Positions 34,587-45,908 are shown, numbered from the stretch's first letter. The stretch: 64,000 nucleotides of DNA from Dendrocalamus latiflorus (GCA_017311315.1 CM029640.1:11624640-11688639), one strand, 5' to 3'. Made by a program: numbers and translations. Notes: a model not told the origin generated them from the sequence alone.

Positions 34587-36086
34587 TGTTGGCTGCAGGA
34601 CGTCGAGGCGGAGTCGTGGCGAGACACGAGGTGACCAGAATAGGCGCAGGTGGCGCTGAGGTCAGAACGGTCGGGATGTGTCGAAGACGGCGGAGACTCG
34701 AGGTGGTTGCGAAGCTTGGACGACAAGGAACGCGGAAGATTTCCGGAAGGTGCAACAGGGGCGTTTCGGTAAAAACGCAAATCTGCATATGTGGAAGCGA
34801 ATTCCGTTCGAGCTGGTGGGCGTAACGGGTTGGAGACCCGTTAGCCTAGGCCTATATAAGGAGGGGATGTCTCCTTATGGATCTCATGCACTCCAAGGGT
34901 TGCTAGGGTTTGCTTTAGTCAAAATGAGCTTTAGAGGGTTGTTTTGGCTTTAGGACTTTAGTTGTTGAGAGTGGGTGGAGGAGACAGAGGGTGTTCTGTT
35001 GTCTTCCTTCGATGTGTTCTTGAGTGTGTCTCCTCTCCAAGAAGCATGTAGTGTGTGTGAGTTCTTGAGATGGAAAGGGAGAGGGAGAGTTGATCCTTCA
35101 TGTAATCATCTCTTGTTTCAGTGTCCATGCGTATCGGGACTCATCTGTATTCTCTGTTTGATTGGAAATGAAAGCTTTGAAGTTTGTCTCTCGTGCTCCT
35201 GTCTGTTCTTCGTTTTCTTTTGGGTGATTTCTTGGCTTTTTGAGAATTGAGTTGTTTCTTGTTGGGAAGGCCCAAAATGGGTTGCTCTAAGTTGGGATGA
35301 TGCCTCAAGTTCATTTGATCGATTTTCCCAAGAGCAAACCTCGTTTAATTTCAGATTTGGTTTTTGTGCTTTCTCTGTTCTTCATTTTCCCTTCTAGGGT
35401 TTTGTTGCAAATCTTGATTCCCTTTGCGAAATGGCATGAAACTTGGCATGTTTAGTTCTGAGGCTATTAAGTAGCTATCATCAAAGTTTCATGAACAAAG
35501 GATCAAAGGTTAGACGGGAATTTAAGATTTCGTGTTGTTCTTTGCATATTTTCAGTTTTGAGGTCATTTCTCAGATTTATGCTTTTGGGAGTGATTTTCT
35601 TGGTTCTCTGGGCTCCTCTGGTTATTTAGGACGTTATCTCTTAATTCTGGGCCAAGATAACCAAAAGCAAAGCTCAATTTCCTCAGCTATGCGAAGTTCT
35701 TGAGTATCTCATTTTCGGGCTCTGATGTCTTCTCTGTTTGTCTGACAAACCGATCTAACCGGAGTATTATGGGCGGTCAGACCGGCCCCGGGCGGTCAGA
35801 TCGGCCGCATAAGGGCGGTCAGACCGCCGGCCAGAGAGCGATCTGACCGGCCGCCTCCTGACAGACTGTTCTGTTTTGAGTTTCTTCTTGTGCTGTTTTT
35901 CCTTTTGGCTTGTTTCTTCTTGCTTATGTCTTGTGGGTGCTAGTTTGCTTTTCCAGAGAGCCTTTTGATCCCTCTTGATAGCTTCTCTTCATAGCTATAG
36001 AAGGAGATTTCATCGTAGGTACTTGTGGGGAACAAGTTTTAAACGACGACATTCACCCCCCCCTCTATCGCCATTTCGGTCCAACA
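34587..36086 (+). mobile_element. Ty1-copia (Sirevirus-like) LTR remnant
   Basis: A TATA box CTATATAAG at 34852-34860 is followed by AGGAGGGGATGTCTCC. Four GCGGTCAGACCGG-type palindromic words lie at 35771-35855. A U5-like end (ACATTCACCCCCCCCTCT at about 36049-36066) precedes a terminal CCAACA at 36081-36086. The last two features recall Sirevirus LTRs of grasses. A TGTTGG start at 34587 would pair with CCAACA, but the flanks (GTCTG and TATTT) do not match, so the left boundary is provisional. Confidence 0.5.
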
Positions 36087-38092
36087 TATTTGTATTTATT
36101 TATTTATGTTTCTCGTTTTGCGAGTGGAACCCGACGTCATAAAAAAAGTTTCTGATCAGCAAGAAGAAACCCAGGCAGAGAAGGAAAGTCTTCCTTGAAT
36201 TTTTTGATCCTAGTTTTATCAAAGTTATTTCACTATTTCAAATTTATATGCATTGCTATTTCACATAAAATAATATTTTGTCTTAAGGTTATTAGTGATT
36301 CCGACATTGTTATACCCTCATTTGATATTGATGTCCATATGTACTATTGTCACCATAGGCTACCCTTGTTCCAATATTGAAGTTATATTATTGGTTGATT
36401 AATTTTAGAATGGTATAATTACTTACATAAGCTATTCAGTCATCATAACTCTAAGGGTGGAAAATTGATATCATATACCTTAATCAGTCAATCTAATAAC
36501 TTTATGGTAATAGGTATTGCTGCCATTTTTAAAGTAAAATAAAATGGTAAAGATGATTTTAGACTTGGGTGGATGGTAAGATTGAGTTGGTACGGATAGA
36601 GCACGTGATCTTGAGTTGTGAATATACCGCCCTAGCCAATTAAGGACCGACGCTTGTGATTATTCAAACTGAGCACTACCGTACAACAAGTCTATATGAG
36701 CACGATCTGGCCAACTAATTTGTATTGATCCAACATGGGTTGCGCCATTCGGTGGCACATGGTCAAGTGAGCTGGAAAGAAACCTTTGACGTGATGATGC
36801 AAGAGGGAGCTTCCGGGTAGTGTGGATAGAACCCCACAGTGGTAGAAACCTTAGCAGATATAACCTCGTTGAGGAGATGCATTGTAAAGGGCTTGTCATT
36901 ATCTCTCCACTGCACACCAAAGGAAGTGTACTTATTCGGTGGTAATATGGTACGATCATGTCTTGTATGTAAAGCTGTATAAGCTCTGTATAGTGAAAAA
37001 CTATGTAAATAGCCGTACCTATGGTCATAGGTGGACAATGTGCGCTTTCACACGGTAGAGTTATGGATTTGTTTTTAAATAAGCTTTGAAAAATCTGGAA
37101 GTGATTAGAGCTCTCAGGTGATCACTCTGGCAGATAGTGCCAATTAGATAGACATAACCAAATTTACTAAACCTTGCTGGTTAGAGACTTAATATTAGTG
37201 TTAGCTACTAGAATTTTCACTAGAAATTATCTAGTTTCAGTTATTGTAATTAATTTGTTAAATTGATGCTTTGAAAATATATAATGATAATTGAAATAAA
37301 ATAATGTTTTGTGCAAAAGAACTGTATTATCCTTGTTTTGTTAAGCCTTACATATAATTACATTTTTCCTAAGACTTGTGGAGTACATTATGTACTTACC
37401 TTGTAATCTACAAAAACATCTCAGAGGAACATGAAGACGCTGAAGGAGACTACCACTACTTCGCGTGTGGCTTCGACAGAGGATCCCTGGAGTTCTAGGT
37501 CATGCTTCCCCTGTCAATTGCTTGTGTCAAATTGATGGGCTATCTTCAGAGCTTATTTCTCTTACTTCTGCTTTGAGTTTGTAAGTCTGTGAGGTTTTAT
37601 AACCTCATTTGTAATAAGGCTATATGGTCGATACTCTTTATTATTGCAATAAATCATTGTTTGGTTATGTAATGATCACTATTCGACTATGTACACTAGT
37701 TTTGATCTAGGAGTATTAATACGGTAATATACAGAGGGTTCGAATTCAAAAATCTGGTCCCAACACAATATCTCAGGATGTTGGTTTTTGAATAATCTGC
37801 AGCCTCAACTTGCGAGGAAGGCAAAGTTGATCACCATTGTTTTCTTCTTTGCTTCCTATTTATTAAGTGGTCAAGACCAGGGAATGCATTTTCAAGCCAA
37901 AATTCACAAATTCCGTTGAAAATTAGTTTTCTTAGTTCATTCTAAAAAAGCCCAAATCAACCAAAAATCAGCCCATTTTGAAAATTTTCGGCCTATGCAC
38001 CCAATCACCCACCGGCCCATCAAATGAAATGTAATTCTCGTTCAGTCGTTCCCATCGGCCCGTGATGCTCGTCCTCCATCACTGTCTCTCTC
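36087..38092. other. No gene recognised
   Basis: AT-rich DNA. A minus-strand frame at 36660-37038 (containing WRDNDKPFTMHLLNEVISAK) and a short plus-strand stretch at 37424-37495 look coding-like. I cannot name them, and they may be transposon-derived. Confidence 0.35.
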
Positions 38093-38310
38093 AGGTCTCG
38101 TTTGGCACAGCTCTAGCTCCGAGATCTATGCTGGATCTGTAGTTTGTTGACTAAATTAAAGTGATTTAAATATTTTTATTTAATATATAATATAAATGAA
38201 ATGAGTCATGTAAATGCACTTAACATACCTGCAACTCTAGATCCAGGATTTCCTAGAGCTACAGATGACCAGCTCTAGGAATAGACCTAGAGTTCTGCCA
38301 AACGGGGCCT
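38093..38310. mobile_element. MITE-like inverted-terminal element
   Basis: The ends AGGTCTCGTTTGGCA and TGCCAAACGGGGCCT are inverted repeats with two mismatches. The interior contains several CTAGAGCT-type words. No clear target duplication. Confidence 0.65.
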
Positions 38311-38319
38311 CAATCCCAT

Positions 38320-38575
38320 CTCCAACACTGAGTTCCAGCGGCGAAGCGACGCCGGCTACGAGGTAAGGCGGAGGCGGCACCAGCACAGGAGAAGGGGAGG
38401 CAGCGTCGGCAAGGGAGAAGGGGGGAGGCGGCACTAGCATGGGAGAAGGGGCGGGGTGAGGCGGCGCCGGCACAGGACAAGGGAGAAGGGGCGGTGGCAA
38501 GGGAGCCAAGGGAGGAGGCGCCGGCAAGGGAGGCAACCATGGCGCGGAGGCGGCGCGGATGCGGCCGCTGCTGGG
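38320..38575. repeat. GC-rich purine minisatellite
   Basis: Imperfect copies of GGAGGCGGCACCAGCACAGG and AGGGAGAAGGGG words, about 30-40 bp apart. The Pro-rich minus-strand frames are artefacts of the repeat. From 38576 to 39460 no gene is seen. Confidence 0.6.
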
Positions 38576-39457
38576 ATTTGGTAATTTTCGAATATATTTG
38601 CATTTCTTTAACTCAAATTATATTTTTGAATATTCGATCGAATTTTTTCGAAAAAAATGCAAAATTTGCAAATATCGGATTTCTCAGAGGGGTCCGAAAC
38701 TTTCTTAAACAGAAATTGTTTTCCTGGTCAAGACCAAGAGAAAAATCAGGAACTACCATGACAATGGACATTGGTGTTAGGGATTGAAGATGACATTCCA
38801 TAAGTGTAATATCTATTCTGATGCAATCAAATAACACAGGAAAGGTTTCTCAAAAAAAAAAATTGCAGGAAAGGGATGTAGAATTGGATAGTAAAAAAAG
38901 ATAAGAATGGTTTAAATTCCAGGAGCTTAACTTTTAAACTCCTTGAACACCGTACCCCAATTTCCTACAAGGAAAACCAACAAAATGCCCCAATCCATGC
39001 TTCATAGACGGGTTGATCAGGAAAGAAGTGGGATCGCCTTCCCGGCAGATACTCCCTAGCGAATAGCGATTCATTGTGCTTACTCCTCTGAAATGGTAAC
39101 ATGGCCCATCAATTTGCATTGCTACGGTAGTGTTTCTACATAAACCATCAGTAACTTAGCATCAATACTGCTGAAATAAAATTGTCGAACTGCTACGGTG
39201 CTGCACACATCAAAGAAAATACTAGTAGCAAGCAAACGATTTACCTATACAAAAGATTTGACAAACGATTTATGTTTACCTATACAAAAGATTTGACAAA
39301 CGGCCGCGGGGACGGAACATTGGAAAATAGTAGTAGCAAGCAATCGGATCTGCCAGCTGAATTGGCCGACACACCTTGCTCCAGTTGACGAGGCAGTGGC
39401 CACCGTTCGCCGATCATCACGCCCTTTCCACAGAAAATTCTCGAGCTAGTTTCTTTG

Positions 39458-39460
<3 letters not shown>

Positions 39461-39513
<53 letters not shown>
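39461..39513. repeat. (CT)n microsatellite
   Basis: About 26 CT units. It lies some 85 bp beyond the fucosyltransferase stop codon and so would be (GA)n in that gene's 3' UTR. Confidence 0.95.
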
Positions 39514-39515
<2 letters not shown>

Positions 39516-40083
39516 TCCCTCTGTTGAAATTGTGCATCGGTCCGTCCGTCACATACGCATCTGTGAGACAAATATTGCCCTAAAGAGCAATGAAGCTACC
39601 ACTGGCTGCTTCCATTGACGAGCTTGATCCCTCCGCTCACGTCCTCGCAGCGCCGGACGTAAGGCACCACCTTCCCCACATCCACGTCCCTCCTCGCCGC
39701 GCAGTCGTAGTACGACGGCGAGTGGAAGCACGGCTCGGTCGCCGCCCGCATGCACGGCGGCTCCGGCACGGCCTGCGGCCCGCTGGCAGTGTCCTCCTCC
39801 CACATGGGCGGCCTGGGCATGACCCACGGCCGCACCCCGCCGAGCCCCTGCGCCACGTACCCGAACGTCGAGAAGCCGGTGGTGACGAGAACGTCACACG
39901 TGCTTAGCAGGTACATCTCGCTTAGTGCCCTCATGTCGTGCGCCGTGTCCCCCCACCTCTGCCGCCCCTCGTGGCTCGGCTGGTGCACCCCGCCCGCGAC
40001 CCTGCCGCCGCCGTACTCGTCCCTGATCCTCTCGTAGTACCACGGGCTCAGGGACGTGACCAGGACGGCCTGATCGGACGCGT

Positions 40084-40088
40084 TCTTG
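40084..40088. repeat. Target-site duplication of the copia element
   Basis: TCTTG at 40084-40088 and again at 45909-45913, exactly abutting both LTRs. Confidence 0.97.
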
Positions 40089-40889
40089 TGTTGTAAGGTC
40101 TTACGACCTCCCAGGACCTTTTACGACCGATTAGAGTCGTTTACGACCGGTGAGAATCAAATACGATCGGTTCAGAGTACTTACGACCAATTCTGAACGC
40201 TTCAATCTCCTCCGATCCTCTTTTCAACGTGGTCGTAAATTTACTGTAGCAATTTACGACCGCTCCGATATATCGCTGCCGCTGCCTTCCTTCAGCCGCT
40301 CGAGATACCGTGATCGAAGCCTTCTACGATCACGCAGTGATGCTGGCGATCACTGTTCACCGTAGTCGAATACCCTTTTCGACTACGTTCACTTCCTTCA
40401 ACGTGATCGGAGTCGCTTCCGATCACGTACTAACCTTGTCGGCGTAGTCGATGCTCCTTACGACCACCTTCACCGTGGTCGTAACCTTCTCAATGTAGTC
40501 GGAACAACACTGTTCCTTGCCGTGATCGTAGCACCCGTCGATCACGCCTGCTGGAAACTTTCCCCGTGGTCGTGACTCCTCCCGATCACGCTTGCGGTGA
40601 TCGTGAGTCCTTCCGACCACGTATTGCACAAACACACGACAACACAAAGCTTTGTGTTTTTCCCTCTTTTTGTATTTTCTCAATTGCTTGGTACATCGAA
40701 TATATGGCTCTAGGCCTCTTTTTATACCCGGCTGTCCTACTTCAACACGGGTTCTCAACACCTACTCCGACTCTGATTCTAATACGACTTCGACTTGGTT
40801 TCCACCTACGACTTTGAATTGCGGCGGTAATTCGACTTCGATTACACCCAAATTTTGCGCATGACTCTAAAACAAGATTATTTACAACA
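40089..40889 (-). repeat. 3' LTR of the copia element
   Basis: 801 bp. The interior holds a run of short perfect hairpins at 40309-40334, 40361-40387, 40401-40428, 40458-40484 and 40521-40546, with two imperfect ones to 40620. A TATA-like TTTTTATA (minus TATAAAAAG) lies near 40719-40726. Confidence 0.95.
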
Positions 40890-43800
40890 TTCTCTCCCTA
40901 ATCTTGTTTTTCCGACTTCGATCATGCCAATCTTCTTCTTCATCTCTGAAAACTTTATCCGCCCCAGCGACTTTGTCAATATGTCTGCTTTCTGTTCTTC
41001 GGTTCTGATATAGTTGATATCGATCTTCCCCTCTTCGACACAATCTCTGATATAATGATATCTTGTGTCTATGTGTTTGCTTCTATCATGTAGAACCGGA
41101 TTCTTGCTCAGTGAAATAGCCGATTTGTTATCAACCCTGAGCGTTACCTTCTGAATTTCTTCATCTGACAATTCACTCAACAGTCGAGCGAGCCAGACTC
41201 CCTGGCAAGATGCTGCGCTCGCTGCGATGTACTCGGCTTCACATGAAGATAATGCAACCACCTTTTGCTTCTGAGATTGCCAGCTGATCGGACTCTCCCC
41301 AAGCACAAACATTATGCCTGTCGTGCTCTTTCGATCGTCGACATCTCCCGCCATGTCGCTATCACTGTAGCCCGTCAGCTGCAACGACTTTCCACCTCCT
41401 CTCTTGTACTGAATCCCGAGATTCAAAGTACCTTTGATGTATCTCAGGATGTGCTTCACGGCATTCATATGCTCCAGAGTCGGTTTCTCCATGAAACGAC
41501 TTACGTATCCGACCACAAACAAGATGTCTGGTCGGGTGTGCACCAGATACCGTAGACTTCCGACAATGCTCCTATAAGTCGTGGCATCAACTGGTGATCC
41601 TGGGCCTGTCTTGCTCAACTTCAGATGATTCTCCATTGGAGTTTGACATGGATTGCACTCTTCCATACCCGACTTCTCCAGAATCTTTCGAGCATATCCC
41701 GACTGACAAAGTGTTATGCCGTTGTCGGTTTGATTTACTTCAATGCCGAGGTAGTAGCACAGAAGTCCCAAATCGGTCATTTTGAACAGCCTCTTCATCT
41801 CTTCTTTAAACCTTATAATCTCCTTCGAACTCGATCCAGTAATGATCAAGTCGTCTACGTAAACGCCCACGATCAGTCTGTTCTTCGCATCCCCCCTCGT
41901 GTACACAGCATGTTCGGAGTTGCTTCTTCTGAACCCGAGTGCCGTTAGACTTTTGTCAAGCTTCAAATTCCATGCTCGTGGTGCTTGCTTAAGTCCGTAG
42001 AGAGCTTTGTTCAGCTTCAAGACTTTCTCGGCTTGCTCCTTGGATTGAAAACCCGGCGGTTGAGAGACATAAACTTCCTCCTTAATGTCTCCGTTCAAGA
42101 ACGCCGTTTTCACATCCATGTGGTGAATCTCCCATCCACCGTTTGCTGCCAATGCAAGAAGTAGTCGTATAGTTTCCATACGAGCTACTGGGGCAAAGAC
42201 TTCTTCGTAGTCGATGCCTTGTTTTTGAACATACCCTTTCGCCACGAGTCGTGCTTTGTGTTTTACGACTTCTCCCTTGGAATCCTTCTTTACCTTGAAG
42301 ATCCACTTTAAACCGATTGCTCGATGACCCTTTGGCAAATCGGTGAGTTCCCATGTGTCATTCTCTTCAATCGACTTCAGCTCTTCCTGCATAGCTGCTC
42401 TCCAGTATGCATCTCCCTTTGCTTCTTCATAGCTTCCAGGTTCTTCTGCAGTCGTGTAAAGCAGTAGCTCTTCTGACTGCACTGGTTCAGTTTGTGCATA
42501 AATCTCACTTATGCTTCTCATCTTCGGTATTCTATCGCTCGAATTTTCTTCATCAGACTCTTCTTCATTTGGTGAGACTTCCTGATCATCAGCACCGATC
42601 GAATTTTGGCTTTGAGATGTAGTCGTAGTTTCTTCCGCATTGTCAGCATCGACTGCTTCGACTTCGAAGGTTACCCACTTCGATATGTCCTTCTCACTGT
42701 CCTCGTGTTCTTCCCACTCCCAATGTTTGTTTTCTTCAAAGACCACGTCTCTGTTCACATGAATCTTCCTTTCGACCGGATCATAGCACCTGTACGCCTT
42801 GGTGCCTGGTTCCGAGCCAAGATAGATCATCCGTCGGCTCCGGTCGTCTAGCTTCTTGAGATAAGTGGATGGCTTCACATGGGCTAAGCATCCGAAAACC
42901 CTTAGGTGCTCGACATTGGGTTTTCTTCCCGACCACTGTTCATATGGAGTGACTCCATCCAGTGATCGCGTGGTCGCACGATTTAGCAGATAGACAGCAT
43001 GTCGTACTGCTTCTGCCCAAAATCTCCCGGGCAGGAATCGGCTCTTCAACAGACTTCGTGCCGTTTCGACCACGGTCCGGTTTCTTCTTTCTACGACTCC
43101 GTTTTGTTGAGGTGAATACGGAGCCGTGAAGAGTCTTGCAATACCCTTCTCTTCACAAATCGAGTCGAACTCTTTCGCGAGGAATTCTCCTCCTCGATCT
43201 GACCTGACCGACTTCACCTTTTTGTCGACTTCATTTTCGACAAGAGTTATGAACTTCTGAAAGTTCGTCTTTGCCTCATCTTTGCTTTTCTGCATGTACA
43301 CCCACATGGCTCTTGAATAGTCATCCACGATCAACATGAAGTATTGATTCCCGGCATCTGTACGAGGTGTGATTGGTCCGCACAGATCTACGTGAACCAA
43401 TTCGAGTGGTTGCGAAGCTCTAAAACTCGTCTGCTGTGGAAAAACGCTACGAGTTTGTTTTGCCACCAGACAGCCTTCGCAGACTTGCTCCGGGTGGTCG
43501 ATTGTCGGTAATCCGACCACCATCTTTTTTTCCGCCATCGTGTTGAGACTCTGGAAATTCAGATGTCCGAATCTTGCGTGCCATAGCCAGGCCGCATTAT
43601 CGGTTGTAGTCTTCATACACTTCGGCTTGCATGCTTCAATGTGAATTTTGTACAGACGGTTTACCGTTCTCTGTACTTTCATCAGCAGTCGCTCAGTGTG
43701 GTCATACATCTTCAGATAGGTGTCTTTGAGTTCAATCCGACAACCTTCTTCAGTCAATTGTCCAAGGCTTATAATGTTGCTTCGTAGACTTGGAATGTAG

Positions 43801-45083
43801 TATACATTCGACAATCTCCTCTGGCTTCCATCCTTGCACTGCATCAGGATCGTGCCTCTCCCTTTTATCTGAATGGTCGAGCCGTCTCCGAACTGTACTC
43901 TTCCAAGCACATTCTTATTTAATTCGTAAAATATCGAGTATGTACCCGTCATGTGGTTGCTGGCTCCGTTGTCGAGATACCAGTCTGCCGTCCGCTCTTG
44001 AGTCTGCTCTCCTTTCTCCAACAGACTCGGAAACACTTTCTCCTCGTTTAATAGAACCATTGTCGGTTCGTCTGCAGTGCAGAGCGACAACAGCAATGTC
44101 GGCTCTTTGTGCTCATCCGTTTGAGCCAGGTTTGCTTCCTCTACTTTCTTCTTACTCCGGCAATTCGCAGCATAGTGACCATACTTCTTGCAGTTATGGC
44201 ACTGGATGTGGCTCCGACATTCGGCTGCGTAGTGCCCAAATTTCTCGCACGTGTAGCACTGGACATCAGACTTGTCGGTCTGACGGTCGCCGCCTCCACG
44301 ACCACCTCCTCGACCACTTCGTCCACGACCTCTGTGATCGAAACCTCGACCTCGTCCATGAGATGCACCGCGGCCGGTCGATGTGCCGCGACCACGACCA
44401 CGACCGCCCCTTGATGTCGATTCTCCTCGGTTCTTCGTGTCTTCCTTTACAAACAATGCTTGTTGGTTGTAAGGCCCTTGTCCTTCATTGTCGGCTTGAT
44501 AACTCTTCAGAAGCTGCTCGTGTGCTTTGAGCGCTCCAGTCACCTCCTCAACCTTCATCTTCGAGAGGTCTTGCGAGTACGTGAGTGTAGTTACGACCGA
44601 GAGAAACTTCTCTGGTAGTACTCGTAGATACTTCTTCACCGCCACCTCGTCTTTCAAGTCGTCGCCGAGAGATTTGATCTCGTTTACGACTTCGTTAAAC
44701 TTCCCAGAGAACTCCTCCACAGTCTGGTTCTTTCCCATCTTCAATGATTCAAACTCACTCCTCAATGTTTGAAGTCGAACTTCCTTCACTCGATCTACTC
44801 CTTGGTGCATTATCTGCAGAGTAGTCCAGACGTCTTTCGCCGTCTCCTTGCCGACTAGCTGCCGCATCATCGAGTCGGGTACAGCTTGATAGATCGCTGC
44901 CATCGCCATCTTGTCGAGACGATCATCGAGAACCTTGTCCCTCTCCTTCGGTTCAACCGCACCCCAGACTCCCTGTGCGATCATGTTGACCTTCATCTTC
45001 ATCGCCCAGATCGGGTAATTGTCCGAACTGAGGATCGGGTACTGCAGCGACACGCTTTCCTTCATCTTTGAAACCTCCGCCAT
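40878..45083 (-). CDS. Ty1-copia Gag-Pol polyprotein, 1401 aa
   Basis: One uninterrupted frame carries the full copia order. Gag occupies about residues 1-270 and ends in an Arg/Gly-rich stretch. Two CCHC knuckles (CYTCEKFGHYAAEC and CHNCKKYGHYAANC) lie at about 276-308. Protease has WYLDNGASNH at about 370, with DNGA in place of the commoner D-S/T-G. The HHCC finger (HARFGH...CEGC) lies at about 505-540. The integrase core has HVDLCG, RSDRGGEF and NGVVERR. Reverse transcriptase has KARLVAKGY, MDVKTAFLNG and VYVDDL, and RNase H has YSDSDMAGD, SSCEAEYIAA and RVDNKSAI. The product would be cleaved to make virus-like particles and reverse-transcribe the element. The ATG is 11 bases after the primer site. 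The last codons and stop lie inside the 3' LTR. No catalytic residue appears lost. I do not assign a lineage within copia. Confidence 0.96.
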   Translation of the reverse strand: MAEVSKMKESVSLQYPILSSDNYPIWAMKMKVNMIAQGVWGAVEPKERDKVLDDRLDKMAMAAIYQAVPDSMMRQLVGKETAKDVWTTLQIMHQGVDRVKEVRLQTLRSEFESLKMGKNQTVEEFSGKFNEVVNEIKSLGDDLKDEVAVKKYLRVLPEKFLSVVTTLTYSQDLSKMKVEEVTGALKAHEQLLKSYQADNEGQGPYNQQALFVKEDTKNRGESTSRGGRGRGRGTSTGRGASHGRGRGFDHRGRGRSGRGGGRGGGDRQTDKSDVQCYTCEKFGHYAAECRSHIQCHNCKKYGHYAANCRSKKKVEEANLAQTDEHKEPTLLLSLCTADEPTMVLLNEEKVFPSLLEKGEQTQERTADWYLDNGASNHMTGTYSIFYELNKNVLGRVQFGDGSTIQIKGRGTILMQCKDGSQRRLSNVYYIPSLRSNIISLGQLTEEGCRIELKDTYLKMYDHTERLLMKVQRTVNRLYKIHIEACKPKCMKTTTDNAAWLWHARFGHLNFQSLNTMAEKKMVVGLPTIDHPEQVCEGCLVAKQTRSVFPQQTSFRASQPLELVHVDLCGPITPRTDAGNQYFMLIVDDYSRAMWVYMQKSKDEAKTNFQKFITLVENEVDKKVKSVRSDRGGEFLAKEFDSICEEKGIARLFTAPYSPQQNGVVERRNRTVVETARSLLKSRFLPGRFWAEAVRHAVYLLNRATTRSLDGVTPYEQWSGRKPNVEHLRVFGCLAHVKPSTYLKKLDDRSRRMIYLGSEPGTKAYRCYDPVERKIHVNRDVVFEENKHWEWEEHEDSEKDISKWVTFEVEAVDADNAEETTTTSQSQNSIGADDQEVSPNEEESDEENSSDRIPKMRSISEIYAQTEPVQSEELLLYTTAEEPGSYEEAKGDAYWRAAMQEELKSIEENDTWELTDLPKGHRAIGLKWIFKVKKDSKGEVVKHKARLVAKGYVQKQGIDYEEVFAPVARMETIRLLLALAANGGWEIHHMDVKTAFLNGDIKEEVYVSQPPGFQSKEQAEKVLKLNKALYGLKQAPRAWNLKLDKSLTALGFRRSNSEHAVYTRGDAKNRLIVGVYVDDLIITGSSSKEIIRFKEEMKRLFKMTDLGLLCYYLGIEVNQTDNGITLCQSGYARKILEKSGMEECNPCQTPMENHLKLSKTGPGSPVDATTYRSIVGSLRYLVHTRPDILFVVGYVSRFMEKPTLEHMNAVKHILRYIKGTLNLGIQYKRGGGKSLQLTGYSDSDMAGDVDDRKSTTGIMFVLGESPISWQSQKQKVVALSSCEAEYIAASAASCQGVWLARLLSELSDEEIQKVTLRVDNKSAISLSKNPVLHDRSKHIDTRYHYIRDCVEEGKIDINYIRTEEQKADILTKSLGRIKFSEMKKKIGMIEVGKTRLGRECCK

Positions 45084-45093
45084 GGTTCACCAA

Positions 45094-45107
45094 GCTCTGA
45101 TACCAAC
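45094..45107 (-). other. Primer-binding site of the copia element
   Basis: The minus strand reads GTTGGTATCAGAGC, complementary to the 3' end of plant initiator-Met tRNA. It directly abuts the 5' LTR. Confidence 0.95.
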
Positions 45108-45908
45108 TGTTGTAAGGTCTTACGACCTCCCAGGACCTTTTACGACCGATTAGAGTCGTTTACGACCGGTGAGAATCAAATACGATCGGTTCAGAGTACT
45201 TACGACCAATTCTGAACGCTTCAATCTCCTCCGATCCTCTTTTCAACGTGGTCGTAAATTTACTGTAGCAATTTACGACCGCTCCGATATATCGCTGCCG
45301 CTGCCTTCCTTCAGCCGCTCGAGATACCGTGATCGAAGCCTTCTACGATCACGCAGTGATGCTGGCGATCACTGTTCACCGTAGTCGAATACCCTTTTCG
45401 ACTACGTTCACTTCCTTCAACGTGATCGGAGTCGCTTCCGATCACGTACTAACCTTGTCGGCGTAGTCGATGCTCCTTACGACCACCTTCACCGTGGTCG
45501 TAACCTTCTCAATGTAGTCGGAACAACACTGTTCCTTGCCGTGATCGTAGCACCCGTCGATCACGCCTGCTGGAAACTTTCCCCGTGGTCGTGACTCCTC
45601 CCGATCACGCTTGCGGTGATCGTGAGTCCTTCCGACCACGTATTGCACAAACACACGACAACACAAAGCTTTGTGTTTTTCCCTCTTTTTGTATTTTCTC
45701 AATTGCTTGGTACATCGAATATATGGCTCTAGGCCTCTTTTTATACCCGGCTGTCCTACTTCAACACGGGTTCTCAACACCTACTCCGACTCTGATTCTA
45801 ATACGACTTCGACTTGGTTTCCACCTACGACTTTGAATTGCGGCGGTAATTCGACTTCGATTACACCCAAATTTTGCGCATGACTCTAAAACAAGATTAT
45901 TTACAACA
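45108..45908 (-). repeat. 5' LTR of the copia element
   Basis: 801 bp, offset exactly 5019 from the 3' LTR. No differences were noticed between the two. It provides the promoter and the hairpin array described for its partner. Confidence 0.95.

Larger units (their letters stand above)
40089..45908 (-). mobile_element. Complete Ty1-copia retrotransposon, 5820 bp
   Basis: It has two 801-bp LTRs (40089-40889 and 45108-45908) that start TGTTGTAA and end TTACAACA. The initiator-Met primer site GTTGGTATCAGAGC is at 45107-45094 (minus), and the polypurine tract TAGGGAGAGAA is at 40900-40890 (minus). A single open polyprotein frame lies between, and the target duplication TCTTG is perfect. I saw no differences between the LTRs on reading them side by side, which implies very recent insertion. 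Every part needed for autonomous transposition appears present. It lies in the same orientation as the fucosyltransferase gene that it interrupts. Confidence 0.97.

Noticed and set aside
34335..36091. TATTT before a TG at 34340 and after CCAACA at 36086, as a solo-LTR duplication
   Set aside because: The start TGAGAG does not pair with the end CCAACA, so a chance match of a low-complexity 5-mer is likely.
40301..40620. Possible CRISPR-like array of spaced repeats
   Set aside because: Spacing is irregular, the words are palindromic variants within an LTR, and the DNA is plant nuclear.
40150..40761. Small frames repeated at 40150-40864 and 45169-45883
   Set aside because: They are identical because they lie in the two LTRs, which are not coding.
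43790..44530. 246-codon plus-strand frame in the copia element
   Set aside because: Antisense shadow of the Gag and protease coding region.
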